Assembly: GCA_913043075.1 (NCBI GenBank)
Contig: CAJWLI010000064.1
Location: 1-7,903, forward strand
Source: an uncultured Gammaproteobacteria bacterium
GTDB lineage: Bacteria > Pseudomonadota > Gammaproteobacteria > Pseudomonadales > Azotimanducaceae
DNA length: 7,903 nt
Direction of reading: 5' to 3'
Shown here piece by piece: positions 1-5,859 of the stretch. The first letter of the stretch is position 1. Every line of letters begins with the position of its first letter. Made by a program: the position numbers and the translations under genes. The notes beneath the pieces are model-generated. The model had not been told where the DNA came from. It made no database searches and was given only the letters and a program-made list of their open reading frames with translations.

Positions 1-444
1 GGCCTTCCTAAGAGGTGCAGAAAAACCGAATCCGGGAAGCGAAGGAACCACCACACTAAAGGGCTGTTGACCATTGAAACCGAAATCATCCGGCCGAGAT
101 AATGGTCCGATAACATCTCGGAAGTCCCAAAAAGTCCACGGCCAACCATGAGACAAAATAATTGCTGGCGCCTCTGGATCTTTGGCCTTCGCGTGAATGA
201 AGTGTATAGGCAAACCATCTATCGTCGAAATTTTGTGCGGCCAACGGTCCATTTCTTCCGAAACACCATCCCAATCCCATTCGTTGACCCAAAAATCAGC
301 CATTTTTCGAAGCCAAGACAAAGGCACCCCATAATCCCAGGTATCTTCTCCGATCGAATCAGACCAGATCGTCTCACTGATGCGTTTTTTAAGCTCGGTG
401 ATATTTTTTTTAGGCAATAACTCGTCGATAGTAAAAGACTGCAT
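1..444 (-). CDS. Epoxide hydrolase (EHN-type alpha/beta hydrolase), N-terminal part, cut by window edge
   Basis: The 148 visible residues match the start of microsomal-type epoxide hydrolases, which add water to epoxides to give diols. Residues 1 to about 85 resemble the EHN cap-anchoring domain (WDYGVP at 36-41, a Trp-rich stretch at 52-68, then IDGLPIHFIH at 75-84). The alpha/beta-hydrolase fold then begins, with the oxyanion-hole motif HGWP at 99-102 and the family signature VPSLPGFGFS at 133-142. The catalytic Asp nucleophile, ring-opening Tyr residues, acid and His lie beyond the left edge and cannot be checked. The ATG start at 444 has an in-frame TAA five codons upstream and an AAGGG ribosome site at a 6-nt spacing. 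The family is about 380-400 residues, so over half is missing. The gene is divergent from the ceramidase-like gene. The substrate is unknown; some members act on juvenile hormone or limonene-like epoxides, but nothing here distinguishes them. Confidence 0.88.
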   Translation of the reverse strand, partial: MQSFTIDELLPKKNITELKKRISETIWSDSIGEDTWDYGVPLSWLRKMADFWVNEWDWDGVSEEMDRWPHKISTIDGLPIHFIHAKAKDPEAPAIILSHGWPWTFWDFRDVIGPLSRPDDFGFNGQQPFSVVVPSLPGFGFSAPLRKA

Positions 445-468
445 AGAACACCCTTAGTTTTTACAAAT

Positions 469-499
469 ATCATAACCGAGGTCATAGTTTTTATGTCTA
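469..499 (-). promoter_or_regulatory. Candidate sigma70-type promoter for the epoxide hydrolase gene
   Basis: Reading the minus strand, TAGACA (494-499) resembles a -35 box and TATGAT (469-474) resembles a -10 box, each one base off consensus. The spacer is 19 bp, longer than the usual 17, which weakens the call. The site lies 25 bp before the ATG. On the opposite strand TATACT at 518-523 could be a -10 for the ceramidase-like gene, but I see no convincing -35 for it. Confidence 0.35.
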
Positions 500-555
500 T
501 TTAGGTATTACTCGTCATATACTTGTATCTCTCGATAAGAAAGCAGTAAAGATTT

Positions 556-1533
556 ATGCGACGCTTTTCTGTAGTTGCGACCCTAGAAACACAAACGCCA
601 TTCTTGATTGGACTTGGGACTGTAGTAATTTTCTTTATTCTCTACATCTTTGTCGGAGCAAATGGATGGGGAGAGCCAGCAAGCTGGGAACAGGGTATAG
701 GTGAAATTTCTAGATGGTGTGAGAGAGTCGCGGCGGGACTATTTCACGAACCTATCAATGCATTGAGTAACATCGGGTTTATGGTCGCTGGGCTCCTAAT
801 GTTATGGATTTTAGGAAGAGATCAGCTTCAGAAAAAGAAAGCTTCTAATTTTCATGGCTTTAATAGCATTGCACTGCTCTACGCGAGTGTATCGATATGG
901 CTGGGGCCAGGTTCTCTGCTCATGCACGGAACTCATACGGCTTGGGGGGCCTGGGCAGACAATTTGAGCATGGTAATGTACATTGTGCTCCCGTGGCTGA
1001 TAAATGTGTCTCAACTTGCCGACTGGACACGAAAACAGTTTTTTCTTGCATACTCCGTCCTAATTTTCGCTTATGCGTTTAGCCGTGGTCTATTCGGTGA
1101 GGGGATGGGGATCAACCTAGACTTGTTCGGTCTCTCAATCGTTCTCTGGGTAATCAGTGAAAGTTTGCACCGTTTTTGGTCCCCAACGCTCCGTTGGGTG
1201 TCAGGATTTATTGGATTCGCAGTCGCAGCCGCTTTTGGAATAACACCGACCGATATGCTGCAAACTCCCGAAAACTATTGGTGGGTTGTCTTCTTTTGGG
1301 TCCCTGCTATTTTTTCGAAACAACCAGCCAAGTCCGAGAGGACTTACCGTCCCTGGTTCTGGCTTGGAATGGCTAGCTACTTTTTGGCTTTTATTATCTG
1401 GGAAACAGGGAAACCGGGACACCCTCTTTGTGACCCGGACTCAATATTTCAAGCTCACGCGGCTTGGCACCTTATGACGGCTTTCTCTACTTGGTGTTTC
1501 TTTTTATTTTACCGAACAGAAAAAATGAAGTAG
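556..1533 (+). CDS. Ceramidase-like integral-membrane hydrolase (CREST superfamily)
   Basis: This 325-residue, very hydrophobic protein has about eight to ten membrane-spanning segments (for example 17-34, 68-86, 104-122, 136-152, 161-178, 214-229, 267-283 and 300-319). It carries the alkaline-ceramidase signature. S120 and H124 are followed 11 residues later by D135, and near the C-terminus H301 and H305 form HAAWH. This S-x3-H-x10-D and H-x3-H spacing is that of the zinc-site and catalytic residues S77, H81, D92, H217 and H221 of human ACER3. A WCE motif (54-56) and EPINALSN (65-72) match the N-terminal region of the family. The expected reaction is hydrolysis of the amide bond of ceramide or a related N-acyl lipid in the inner membrane; the true substrate is unknown. 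Compared with ACERs there is an extra hydrophobic N-terminal segment before WCE. The ATG start is bounded by an in-frame TAA at 547-549, but the ribosome site is weak. It converges on the next gene with a 10-bp gap. Confidence 0.85.
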   Translation: MRRFSVVATLETQTPFLIGLGTVVIFFILYIFVGANGWGEPASWEQGIGEISRWCERVAAGLFHEPINALSNIGFMVAGLLMLWILGRDQLQKKKASNFHGFNSIALLYASVSIWLGPGSLLMHGTHTAWGAWADNLSMVMYIVLPWLINVSQLADWTRKQFFLAYSVLIFAYAFSRGLFGEGMGINLDLFGLSIVLWVISESLHRFWSPTLRWVSGFIGFAVAAAFGITPTDMLQTPENYWWVVFFWVPAIFSKQPAKSERTYRPWFWLGMASYFLAFIIWETGKPGHPLCDPDSIFQAHAAWHLMTAFSTWCFFLFYRTEKMK

Positions 1534-1543
1534 CGATTGTCTT

Positions 1544-2614
1544 CTAAGCAGCTTTAGGCTCATTCTTTACCTCAAACAAAGTGATTTCTGAAAAAGACCC
1601 AACTCTCATTACAGGCCCCCAAGTGCCTGTCCCTTGGGAAACATATAACAAGGAACTACCCAAACGATGTAAGCCCGACACATACCGAAAAACCTTTTTC
1701 ACTACAAGATTAAACGGGAAAACTTGTCCTTTGTGAGTGTGGCCGCTGAGCATCAAGTCAATGCCCGCTTTTTCAGCATCTTCAAAACCCTTGGGTCGGT
1801 GGTACATCAGAATTGTAAAGACGTTCTCCGAAAAATTGATCTTTTTAAGCTCAGTATCAACCTGTTTAACATCTTCCTGATCATCAATACCAATCAATTG
1901 GATCTCCTTGCTAGGATGAGCAACTTCAGAACGCAAGATAGTTACTCCAAGCGACGCTAACCGTTCTAGGATTTTATCTAAATCTTCATAACGCTCATGA
2001 TTTCCGATAGAGAAAAAAATCGGACAATCGAGTTTCTGAAGTGAGACAAGTTCTGATCTATTAACCCCAGTCGCATCAATGAAATCGCCAGTAATACACA
2101 AAAATTTTGGGTTCAAACTGTTGATTTTTTCAACCAAGCGCTCAAGAAATACTCTGGATCGAGACCCAATGTGAACATCCGAGATTTGGACAAAATCAAA
2201 ATCGTCTTCGATTTTTTCGGTCCTGAGCTGAATTGTTTTAACTCTCGGAACCACCGCCGAGAAAAGCCCCCAAAACCCAATTAACAGTGAGAGCGCTAGA
2301 GAGAATTGAGCAGCCAAGCCCTCATCGAATTGCTGGAAAAAAATTGCAAATTCGAACGAGACGACACTGAACAGTAGAAATGGACTAAGGCCTAGAAAAA
2401 AATCTGCCGCGTATCTAATCCAAATAAAATTTTTAGCTGATTTACGAATAATTAGACGGCTTATAACCTGGCTAAAGAATAGAGGCAAAAAGATAACCAG
2501 CGAAGTCACAGAATTAAGACCTAACCAGTCGCAAATTCGGATTACCGGATACGCGAAAAACAGCAGATGAAAAAGGAGTAAAACTGCAAAGAACATCACG
2601 GAACGAACAAACAC
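1544..2614 (-). CDS. Membrane-anchored metallophosphoesterase (calcineurin-like, YkuE/YaeI type)
   Basis: The 356-residue protein has two parts. Residues 1-125 hold about four hydrophobic helices (roughly 5-24, 36-52, 70-94, 104-123). From about 138 onward lies a calcineurin-like phosphoesterase domain with all the metal-binding motifs: SDVHIG (145-150, D146 and H148), TGDF (175-178, D177), GNHE (204-207, N205 and H206), H272 in MYHRP, and GHTH (291-294). The GTGTWGPVMRVG tail motif (328-339) is typical of the YkuE/YaeI subgroup. These enzymes use a di-metal centre to hydrolyse phosphoester or pyrophosphate bonds. Relatives act on UDP-2,3-diacylglucosamine or phospholipid head groups, but the substrate here is not known. 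The topology would place the domain at a membrane face. The start is GTG: an in-frame TAG lies 18 nt upstream and an AGGA ribosome site is 7 nt away. GTG at codon 6 or ATG at codon 7 are alternatives with no ribosome site. Confidence 0.9.
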   Translation of the reverse strand: MFVRSVMFFAVLLLFHLLFFAYPVIRICDWLGLNSVTSLVIFLPLFFSQVISRLIIRKSAKNFIWIRYAADFFLGLSPFLLFSVVSFEFAIFFQQFDEGLAAQFSLALSLLIGFWGLFSAVVPRVKTIQLRTEKIEDDFDFVQISDVHIGSRSRVFLERLVEKINSLNPKFLCITGDFIDATGVNRSELVSLQKLDCPIFFSIGNHERYEDLDKILERLASLGVTILRSEVAHPSKEIQLIGIDDQEDVKQVDTELKKINFSENVFTILMYHRPKGFEDAEKAGIDLMLSGHTHKGQVFPFNLVVKKVFRYVSGLHRLGSSLLYVSQGTGTWGPVMRVGSFSEITLFEVKNEPKAA

Positions 2615-2668
2615 GGAGGCATCCTGAGTCTAATAAAATTATCTAAGCGATTGATATACCACGAACCG

Positions 2669-2686
2669 TTGATTAAAGATAATCAA
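2669..2686. repeat. Perfect 7-bp inverted repeat in divergent intergenic region (possible operator)
   Basis: TTGATTA and TAATCAA flank the 4-bp centre AAGA, giving an 18-bp near-palindrome between the divergent metallophosphoesterase (GTG at 2614) and crotonase (GTG at 2819) genes. The arms are AT-rich. On the plus strand an A-run, not a T-run, follows, so it is not a standard terminator. A dyad this size is compatible with a dimeric transcription-factor site. No regulator gene is adjacent. Confidence 0.35.
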
Positions 2687-2804
2687 AAAATCTAGGACTT
2701 AAACCATCGGTTGATGACAGATCTAAAGAATTTTTTCAGAGACATGGTTTATAGTTTACCCGTAGATAGGATCAAGCGTTAATTTCAAGAAGAGCCAAGT
2801 ATTT

Positions 2805-2810
2805 AGGAGG
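2805..2810 (+). promoter_or_regulatory. Strong Shine-Dalgarno that fixes the GTG start of the crotonase gene
   Basis: AGGAGG lies 8 nt before GTG at 2819. It is the best ribosome-site match in the window, and no in-frame ATG sits nearby, so the GTG start is well supported. The rest of the 2615-2818 intergenic region shows no convincing paired -35 and -10 boxes. TATAGT at 2750-2755 is -10-like but lacks a partner. Confidence 0.8.
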
Positions 2811-2818
2811 AGCAATCA

Positions 2819-3619
2819 GTGTCGGATTACGAGAACATTATCGTTGAAACAAAAGATCAAGTAGATTGGGTTACATTGAATAGACCGGAAAGTCTGAATG
2901 CCATAACCACTCCCATGGTTACCGAACTTCGAGATTACTTTGGCAATTTAATGGAGAACGATTCAACTCGAATTGTCGTGCTTCGCGGCGCGGGCAGAGG
3001 TTTTTGTGCTGGTTTGGATATTAAAGCCTCTCAAGCCCGAACCTACGAGCAGCCTTTTTCAGGGGGGATGGGGTTCCAGGGCTACCTCGCCGAGGTATAC
3101 ATCCGCATGCGTCGCTGCCCTCAACCAATAATTTCACTTGTTCATGGACCAGCCTGCGGCGGGGGCTTCTCTTTTGTTTTAGCATCTGACATTCGGATCG
3201 CGGGCGAGAGCTCAAAGATGAACGCGGCTTATATTCGAATAGGATTATCTGCTTGTGACATGGGATCCAGTTATTTTCTTCCAAGACTTGTCGGGACATC
3301 CGTTGCTTCGGAGCTTATGCTCACCGGACGATTTATTAATGCCGAGCGAGCTCTTTCAACAAACTTGGTGTCCGAGGTTGTTCCAGACCAAGACTTAGAG
3401 AAGGCTGCCGAAACCTACATCAATGAAATGCTCGCAACCTCGCCAATGGGTCTTCGGCTCACTAAAGAAGGGCTAAACATGGCTATTGACGCGGCAGGAT
3501 TGGAAGCAGCGATGGCATTGGAAAACCGAAACCAATTAATGTGCTCCAAGACTGAGGATGCAAAAGAAGGAATGAGAGCGTTTGTTGAAAAGCGGCGCCC
3601 AAAATATACCAACGCGTGA
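2819..3619 (+). CDS. Enoyl-CoA hydratase/isomerase (crotonase) family protein lacking the classical catalytic glutamates
   Basis: At 266 residues this is a full-length crotonase-fold protein that binds acyl-CoA thioesters. Visible motifs are LNRPESLNAI (20-29), the first oxyanion-hole segment GRGFCAGLDI (59-68) and the second, HGPACGGGFSF (109-119). The C-terminus holds EGMRAFVEKRRPKY (250-263), typical of the family. Aligned by eye to rat enoyl-CoA hydratase, the positions of the two catalytic glutamates E144 and E164 are Ser118 and Tyr138, so simple hydratase chemistry is unlikely by the usual mechanism. The segment GLSACDMGSSYFLPRLVG (142-159) has a Cys-Asp pair (C146, D147) that resembles an actinobacterial and proteobacterial subgroup with GLSGCD-type motifs. 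D147 may serve as a base, as an Asp does in dienoyl-CoA isomerase; this is inference. The role may be isomerisation or hydrolysis of an acyl-CoA in lipid catabolism. It converges with the Fe-alcohol dehydrogenase gene with a 21-bp gap. Confidence 0.92.
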   Translation: MSDYENIIVETKDQVDWVTLNRPESLNAITTPMVTELRDYFGNLMENDSTRIVVLRGAGRGFCAGLDIKASQARTYEQPFSGGMGFQGYLAEVYIRMRRCPQPIISLVHGPACGGGFSFVLASDIRIAGESSKMNAAYIRIGLSACDMGSSYFLPRLVGTSVASELMLTGRFINAERALSTNLVSEVVPDQDLEKAAETYINEMLATSPMGLRLTKEGLNMAIDAAGLEAAMALENRNQLMCSKTEDAKEGMRAFVEKRRPKYTNA

Positions 3620-3640
3620 AGGAAATTAGTCATTCTCAAT

Positions 3641-4852
3641 TTAAGGGAGCAGGCGCATCAAAATATTCTCGCAGTCTCTTTGATTCATTAGCTTTGGGAC
3701 AGGATATCCCGGATTACCTTCCCGGAGGGCTCTGCGGGCAATAAGAGCAATATCCGCGTCTTTAAGTTCATCCACTTTTGAAGGAATGTCCATATCTGCG
3801 TTCATGGCTTTTATTTTTTCGATGAAACGAATAGAGAGTTCTTTTTTTGGCTCGGAGCTATCACCGAGCTTTGCAACCACGGCCAATCTAGCGAGTCTTA
3901 CTTGGCAAGCTTCTCTCGAAAATTCAAGAATATAGGGAAGCACGATTGCATTTGCTTTACCGTGGGGGACACCATAGAGGCCGCCTAAATTGTGAGCAAT
4001 CGCATGAACATAACCAACTAGCGCCCGAGTAAAAGCTAGACCAGCGCAATAAGATGCCATAGCCATGTTGGCACGTCGCTGCAGGTCCTTACCATTCTTA
4101 AATACAATTTCAAGATCTTCGAAAATAATCTTGACGGCCTTCTCCGCTTGAGCGTCGGTGTAAGATGTGCCGATTTTTCCGATGTATGCTTCCACGGCAT
4201 GAGTAAGCGCATCCATGCCGGTATGCGCTGTAATGTGAGGAGGCAAAGAGATCATTAGCTCAGGATCCAAGATCGCTGAGCGTGGCACAATATAGGGACT
4301 CGCAACGCTAAATTTTTCACGATTCTCGGGATCAGTGACCACGGCAGCCAGCGTACACTCAGAGCCAGTTCCTGCGGTGGTAGGAACCGCATACAAGGGA
4401 GGCAATTTTTTAGGTATTTTAAAGCCACCACGCATTTGCACCGCAGATCTTTCAAAATTGCTCACCCTTGCTCCTATGAGCTTAGCGCAGTCAATCGGGG
4501 AACCCCCTCCAAATGCGATAATCCCCTCGCAGCAGGAGCGCGAATATATCTTTAAGCCATCTTCAATGTTTTCAATAGTCGGATTCGCCTGCACACCGTC
4601 GAACACAGTCACGAGGATATCCATATTCTCTAGCTCCGCGATAAGGCCTGAAGTTAAACCAAGATCCGAAATTCCTTTGTCGGTGACTATTAAAACCCTA
4701 CGAACGTTTGATTTTTTTAGCTGAGCTGGCAACTTTTTAATGCTGCCATCACCCGTCAACAATTCAGGCTCCGGTACATTAATTCTTTTGATCACAATGC
4801 CCATTATTAGATGGGCTAGACGATAAAGGCATTTTTTTAACCACCAATTCAT
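3641..4852 (-). CDS. Iron-containing (group III) alcohol dehydrogenase
   Basis: This 403-residue protein of normal family length is expected to be a cytosolic NAD(P)-dependent oxidoreductase interconverting alcohols and aldehydes or ketones. The N-terminal Rossmann-like half carries the nucleotide-binding GGGSPIDCAK (115-124) and TTAGTGSECT (158-167). The helical C-terminal half carries the metal ligands by alignment with FucO: D214 and H218 in the segment 209-222, H283, and H297 in GVPHGKAN (294-301). H287 corresponds to the additional active-site His. Ligand spacings (4 and 14 residues) match FucO. Residues 1-25 are a basic, partly hydrophobic extension common in this branch and not an evident signal peptide. 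The start is ATG with GGAG 7 nt upstream and an in-frame TGA further up. It lies 75 bp downstream of the CinA-like gene on the same strand without a clear terminator between, so co-transcription is possible. The substrate cannot be told; an aldehyde from lipid or alkane breakdown is one possibility. Confidence 0.93.
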   Translation of the reverse strand: MNWWLKKCLYRLAHLIMGIVIKRINVPEPELLTGDGSIKKLPAQLKKSNVRRVLIVTDKGISDLGLTSGLIAELENMDILVTVFDGVQANPTIENIEDGLKIYSRSCCEGIIAFGGGSPIDCAKLIGARVSNFERSAVQMRGGFKIPKKLPPLYAVPTTAGTGSECTLAAVVTDPENREKFSVASPYIVPRSAILDPELMISLPPHITAHTGMDALTHAVEAYIGKIGTSYTDAQAEKAVKIIFEDLEIVFKNGKDLQRRANMAMASYCAGLAFTRALVGYVHAIAHNLGGLYGVPHGKANAIVLPYILEFSREACQVRLARLAVVAKLGDSSEPKKELSIRFIEKIKAMNADMDIPSKVDELKDADIALIARRALREGNPGYPVPKLMNQRDCENILMRLLP

Positions 4853-4927
4853 AAATCTACTCCAAACTACTCAATAGATGATTGCCAAGGCGATCGAAGA
4901 GAGACCACCAACAAAGATTGTTTTAGC

Positions 4928-5674
4928 TTACTCTTTGATCGGTTCCACTCCAAAACTCAAAATCATTTGATGCACCTCCTCAAAAATAGCTTTAAGAGCA
5001 ACCATGTCTGTTCCTCGCATGACTAAATTTGTGCCGTATCCGTCCTCGTTGTAAAAAGGGTAACTTCCCAAATCAATGTCAGGGTGTTTTTCCTGAATCA
5101 TTCCAAGCTTTTTACCTATCTGGCCCTCGCTAAGATAGGCGCCGACCGTCAGTGAACGGGTTGGCTCGCCTCCTCCCAATCTCTCTTTTGTTATAGTGCT
5201 CAACATCGCCTGCATGACCATAGGAACTCCAGCTAGCACAAAAACATTCTCGACTTGAAACCCATGTGGGCCACCGGTTGGGTTTTGAATTAGCGTAGCG
5301 CCCTCGGGAATTCTTGCCATGCGCATCCTAGTCTCCATGACCTCTGGGGGCGCTTCTCTCCGTTCAATGATCTCTTTGATCTCTTGATTTATGATAAGCC
5401 TCTTTTGAAAGGCCAAGGCGATGCAATCCGCTGTAATATCATCGTGGGTAGGACCGATGCCACCGGTGGTGAAAACATTATCGAAAGAGCCTCTGCACTC
5501 ATTGACCGTTTCAACAATTATTCTTTCTTCATCTGGGATGACCCGGACGTGAACCAATTTCACGCCTAGCTCATTCAAACTAAGAGCCAGATGTTTTAAA
5601 TTTGTATCCTGTGTGCGTCCAGAAAGAATTTCGTTTCCTATTATGATCAGGCAAGCGGTAACGGATTGAGTCAA
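4928..5674 (-). CDS. CinA N-domain-like / MoaB-fold molybdopterin-binding protein, stand-alone
   Basis: The 248-residue protein matches the MoCF_biosynth (MoaB/Mog/CinA-N) fold. It shows IIGNEILSGRTQDTN (11-25), the signature TTGGIGPTHDD (69-79), RMARIPEGA (118-126), NPTGGPHGF (131-139) and LAGVP (147-151). Full CinA proteins are about 400-430 residues with a C-terminal nicotinamide-nucleotide deamidase domain; that domain is absent. Such short forms are often annotated as competence/damage-inducible protein A. In known CinA proteins this domain type acts as an ADP-ribose or nucleotide pyrophosphatase. Whether this one does that or binds a pterin is open. The start is TTG at 5674, supported by AAGGAG 7 nt upstream and an in-frame TAA further upstream; there is no usable in-frame ATG before residue 113. 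It is divergent from uvrA and may form a transcription unit with the downstream Fe-alcohol dehydrogenase gene. Confidence 0.88.
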   Translation of the reverse strand: MTQSVTACLIIIGNEILSGRTQDTNLKHLALSLNELGVKLVHVRVIPDEERIIVETVNECRGSFDNVFTTGGIGPTHDDITADCIALAFQKRLIINQEIKEIIERREAPPEVMETRMRMARIPEGATLIQNPTGGPHGFQVENVFVLAGVPMVMQAMLSTITKERLGGGEPTRSLTVGAYLSEGQIGKKLGMIQEKHPDIDLGSYPFYNEDGYGTNLVMRGTDMVALKAIFEEVHQMILSFGVEPIKE

Positions 5675-5681
5675 GATGTTG

Positions 5682-5687
5682 CTCCTT
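5682..5687 (-). promoter_or_regulatory. Shine-Dalgarno that fixes the TTG start of the CinA-like gene
   Basis: On the minus strand AAGGAG sits 7 nt before TTG at 5674-5672. This is a strong match at normal spacing, and it is the main reason to accept a TTG start here. Confidence 0.75.
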
Positions 5688-5706
5688 TGGATTCGAGTTA
5701 AAAGAT

Positions 5707-5731
5707 TGTTACGATATCAGGATGGGTAACA
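5707..5731. repeat. Dyad repeat in the divergent CinA-like/uvrA intergenic region
   Basis: TGTTAC (5707-5712) and GTAACA (5726-5731) are exact inverted repeats separated by 13 bp, and the spacer contains the palindrome GATATC (5713-5718). The site lies 33 bp upstream of the CinA-like TTG start, where an operator could sit. Six-base arms can occur by chance. The rest of 5675-5859 shows no canonical gammaproteobacterial LexA box. CATAAT at 5781-5786 is a possible uvrA -10 with only a weak -35 partner (TTCTTA at 5758-5763). Confidence 0.25.
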
Positions 5732-5849
5732 TAGCCAAAATGGATGCAGTTTGCACATTCTTAGATTTTTTTCGACTAAACATAATCTTCGGCTTTCTCT
5801 TGATCTTTTAGATTTGAACGAGCGTAAACCTTGATGTACGAGATAAGCT

Positions 5850-5855
5850 AAGGAA
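5850..5855 (+). promoter_or_regulatory. Shine-Dalgarno supporting a TTG start for uvrA
   Basis: AAGGAA ends 4 nt before TTG at 5860, a slightly short spacing. No ATG or GTG is in frame between the upstream stop (TGA at 5815-5817) and the conserved UvrA N-terminus, so TTG is the best available start. Confidence 0.6.
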
Positions 5856-5859
5856 AGCA

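Noticed and set aside
219..485. Open frame of 88 codons on the minus strand overlapping the first gene
   Set aside because: It is an out-of-frame shadow: a different frame on the same strand gives a clear epoxide hydrolase N-terminus running off the window edge.
2669..2686. FNR/ANR-type box
   Set aside because: The TTGAT and ATCAA half-sites are 8 bp apart, not the 4 bp required, so it does not fit the FNR consensus.
4335..4724. Open frame of 129 codons on the plus strand
   Set aside because: It lies entirely antisense to the well-supported Fe-alcohol dehydrogenase gene and has no recognisable domain.
4910..4922. Small hairpin AACAA-AGA-TTGTT between the CinA-like and Fe-alcohol dehydrogenase genes, as a terminator
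   Set aside because: The stem is only 5 bp, AT-rich, and has no T-run on the minus strand downstream of it, so it would not terminate transcription.
4913..5710. 10-bp direct repeat AAAGATTGTT at 4913-4922 and 5701-5710 flanking the CinA-like gene
   Set aside because: Several identical 10-mers are expected by chance in a window of this size, and there are no other marks of insertion or mobility.
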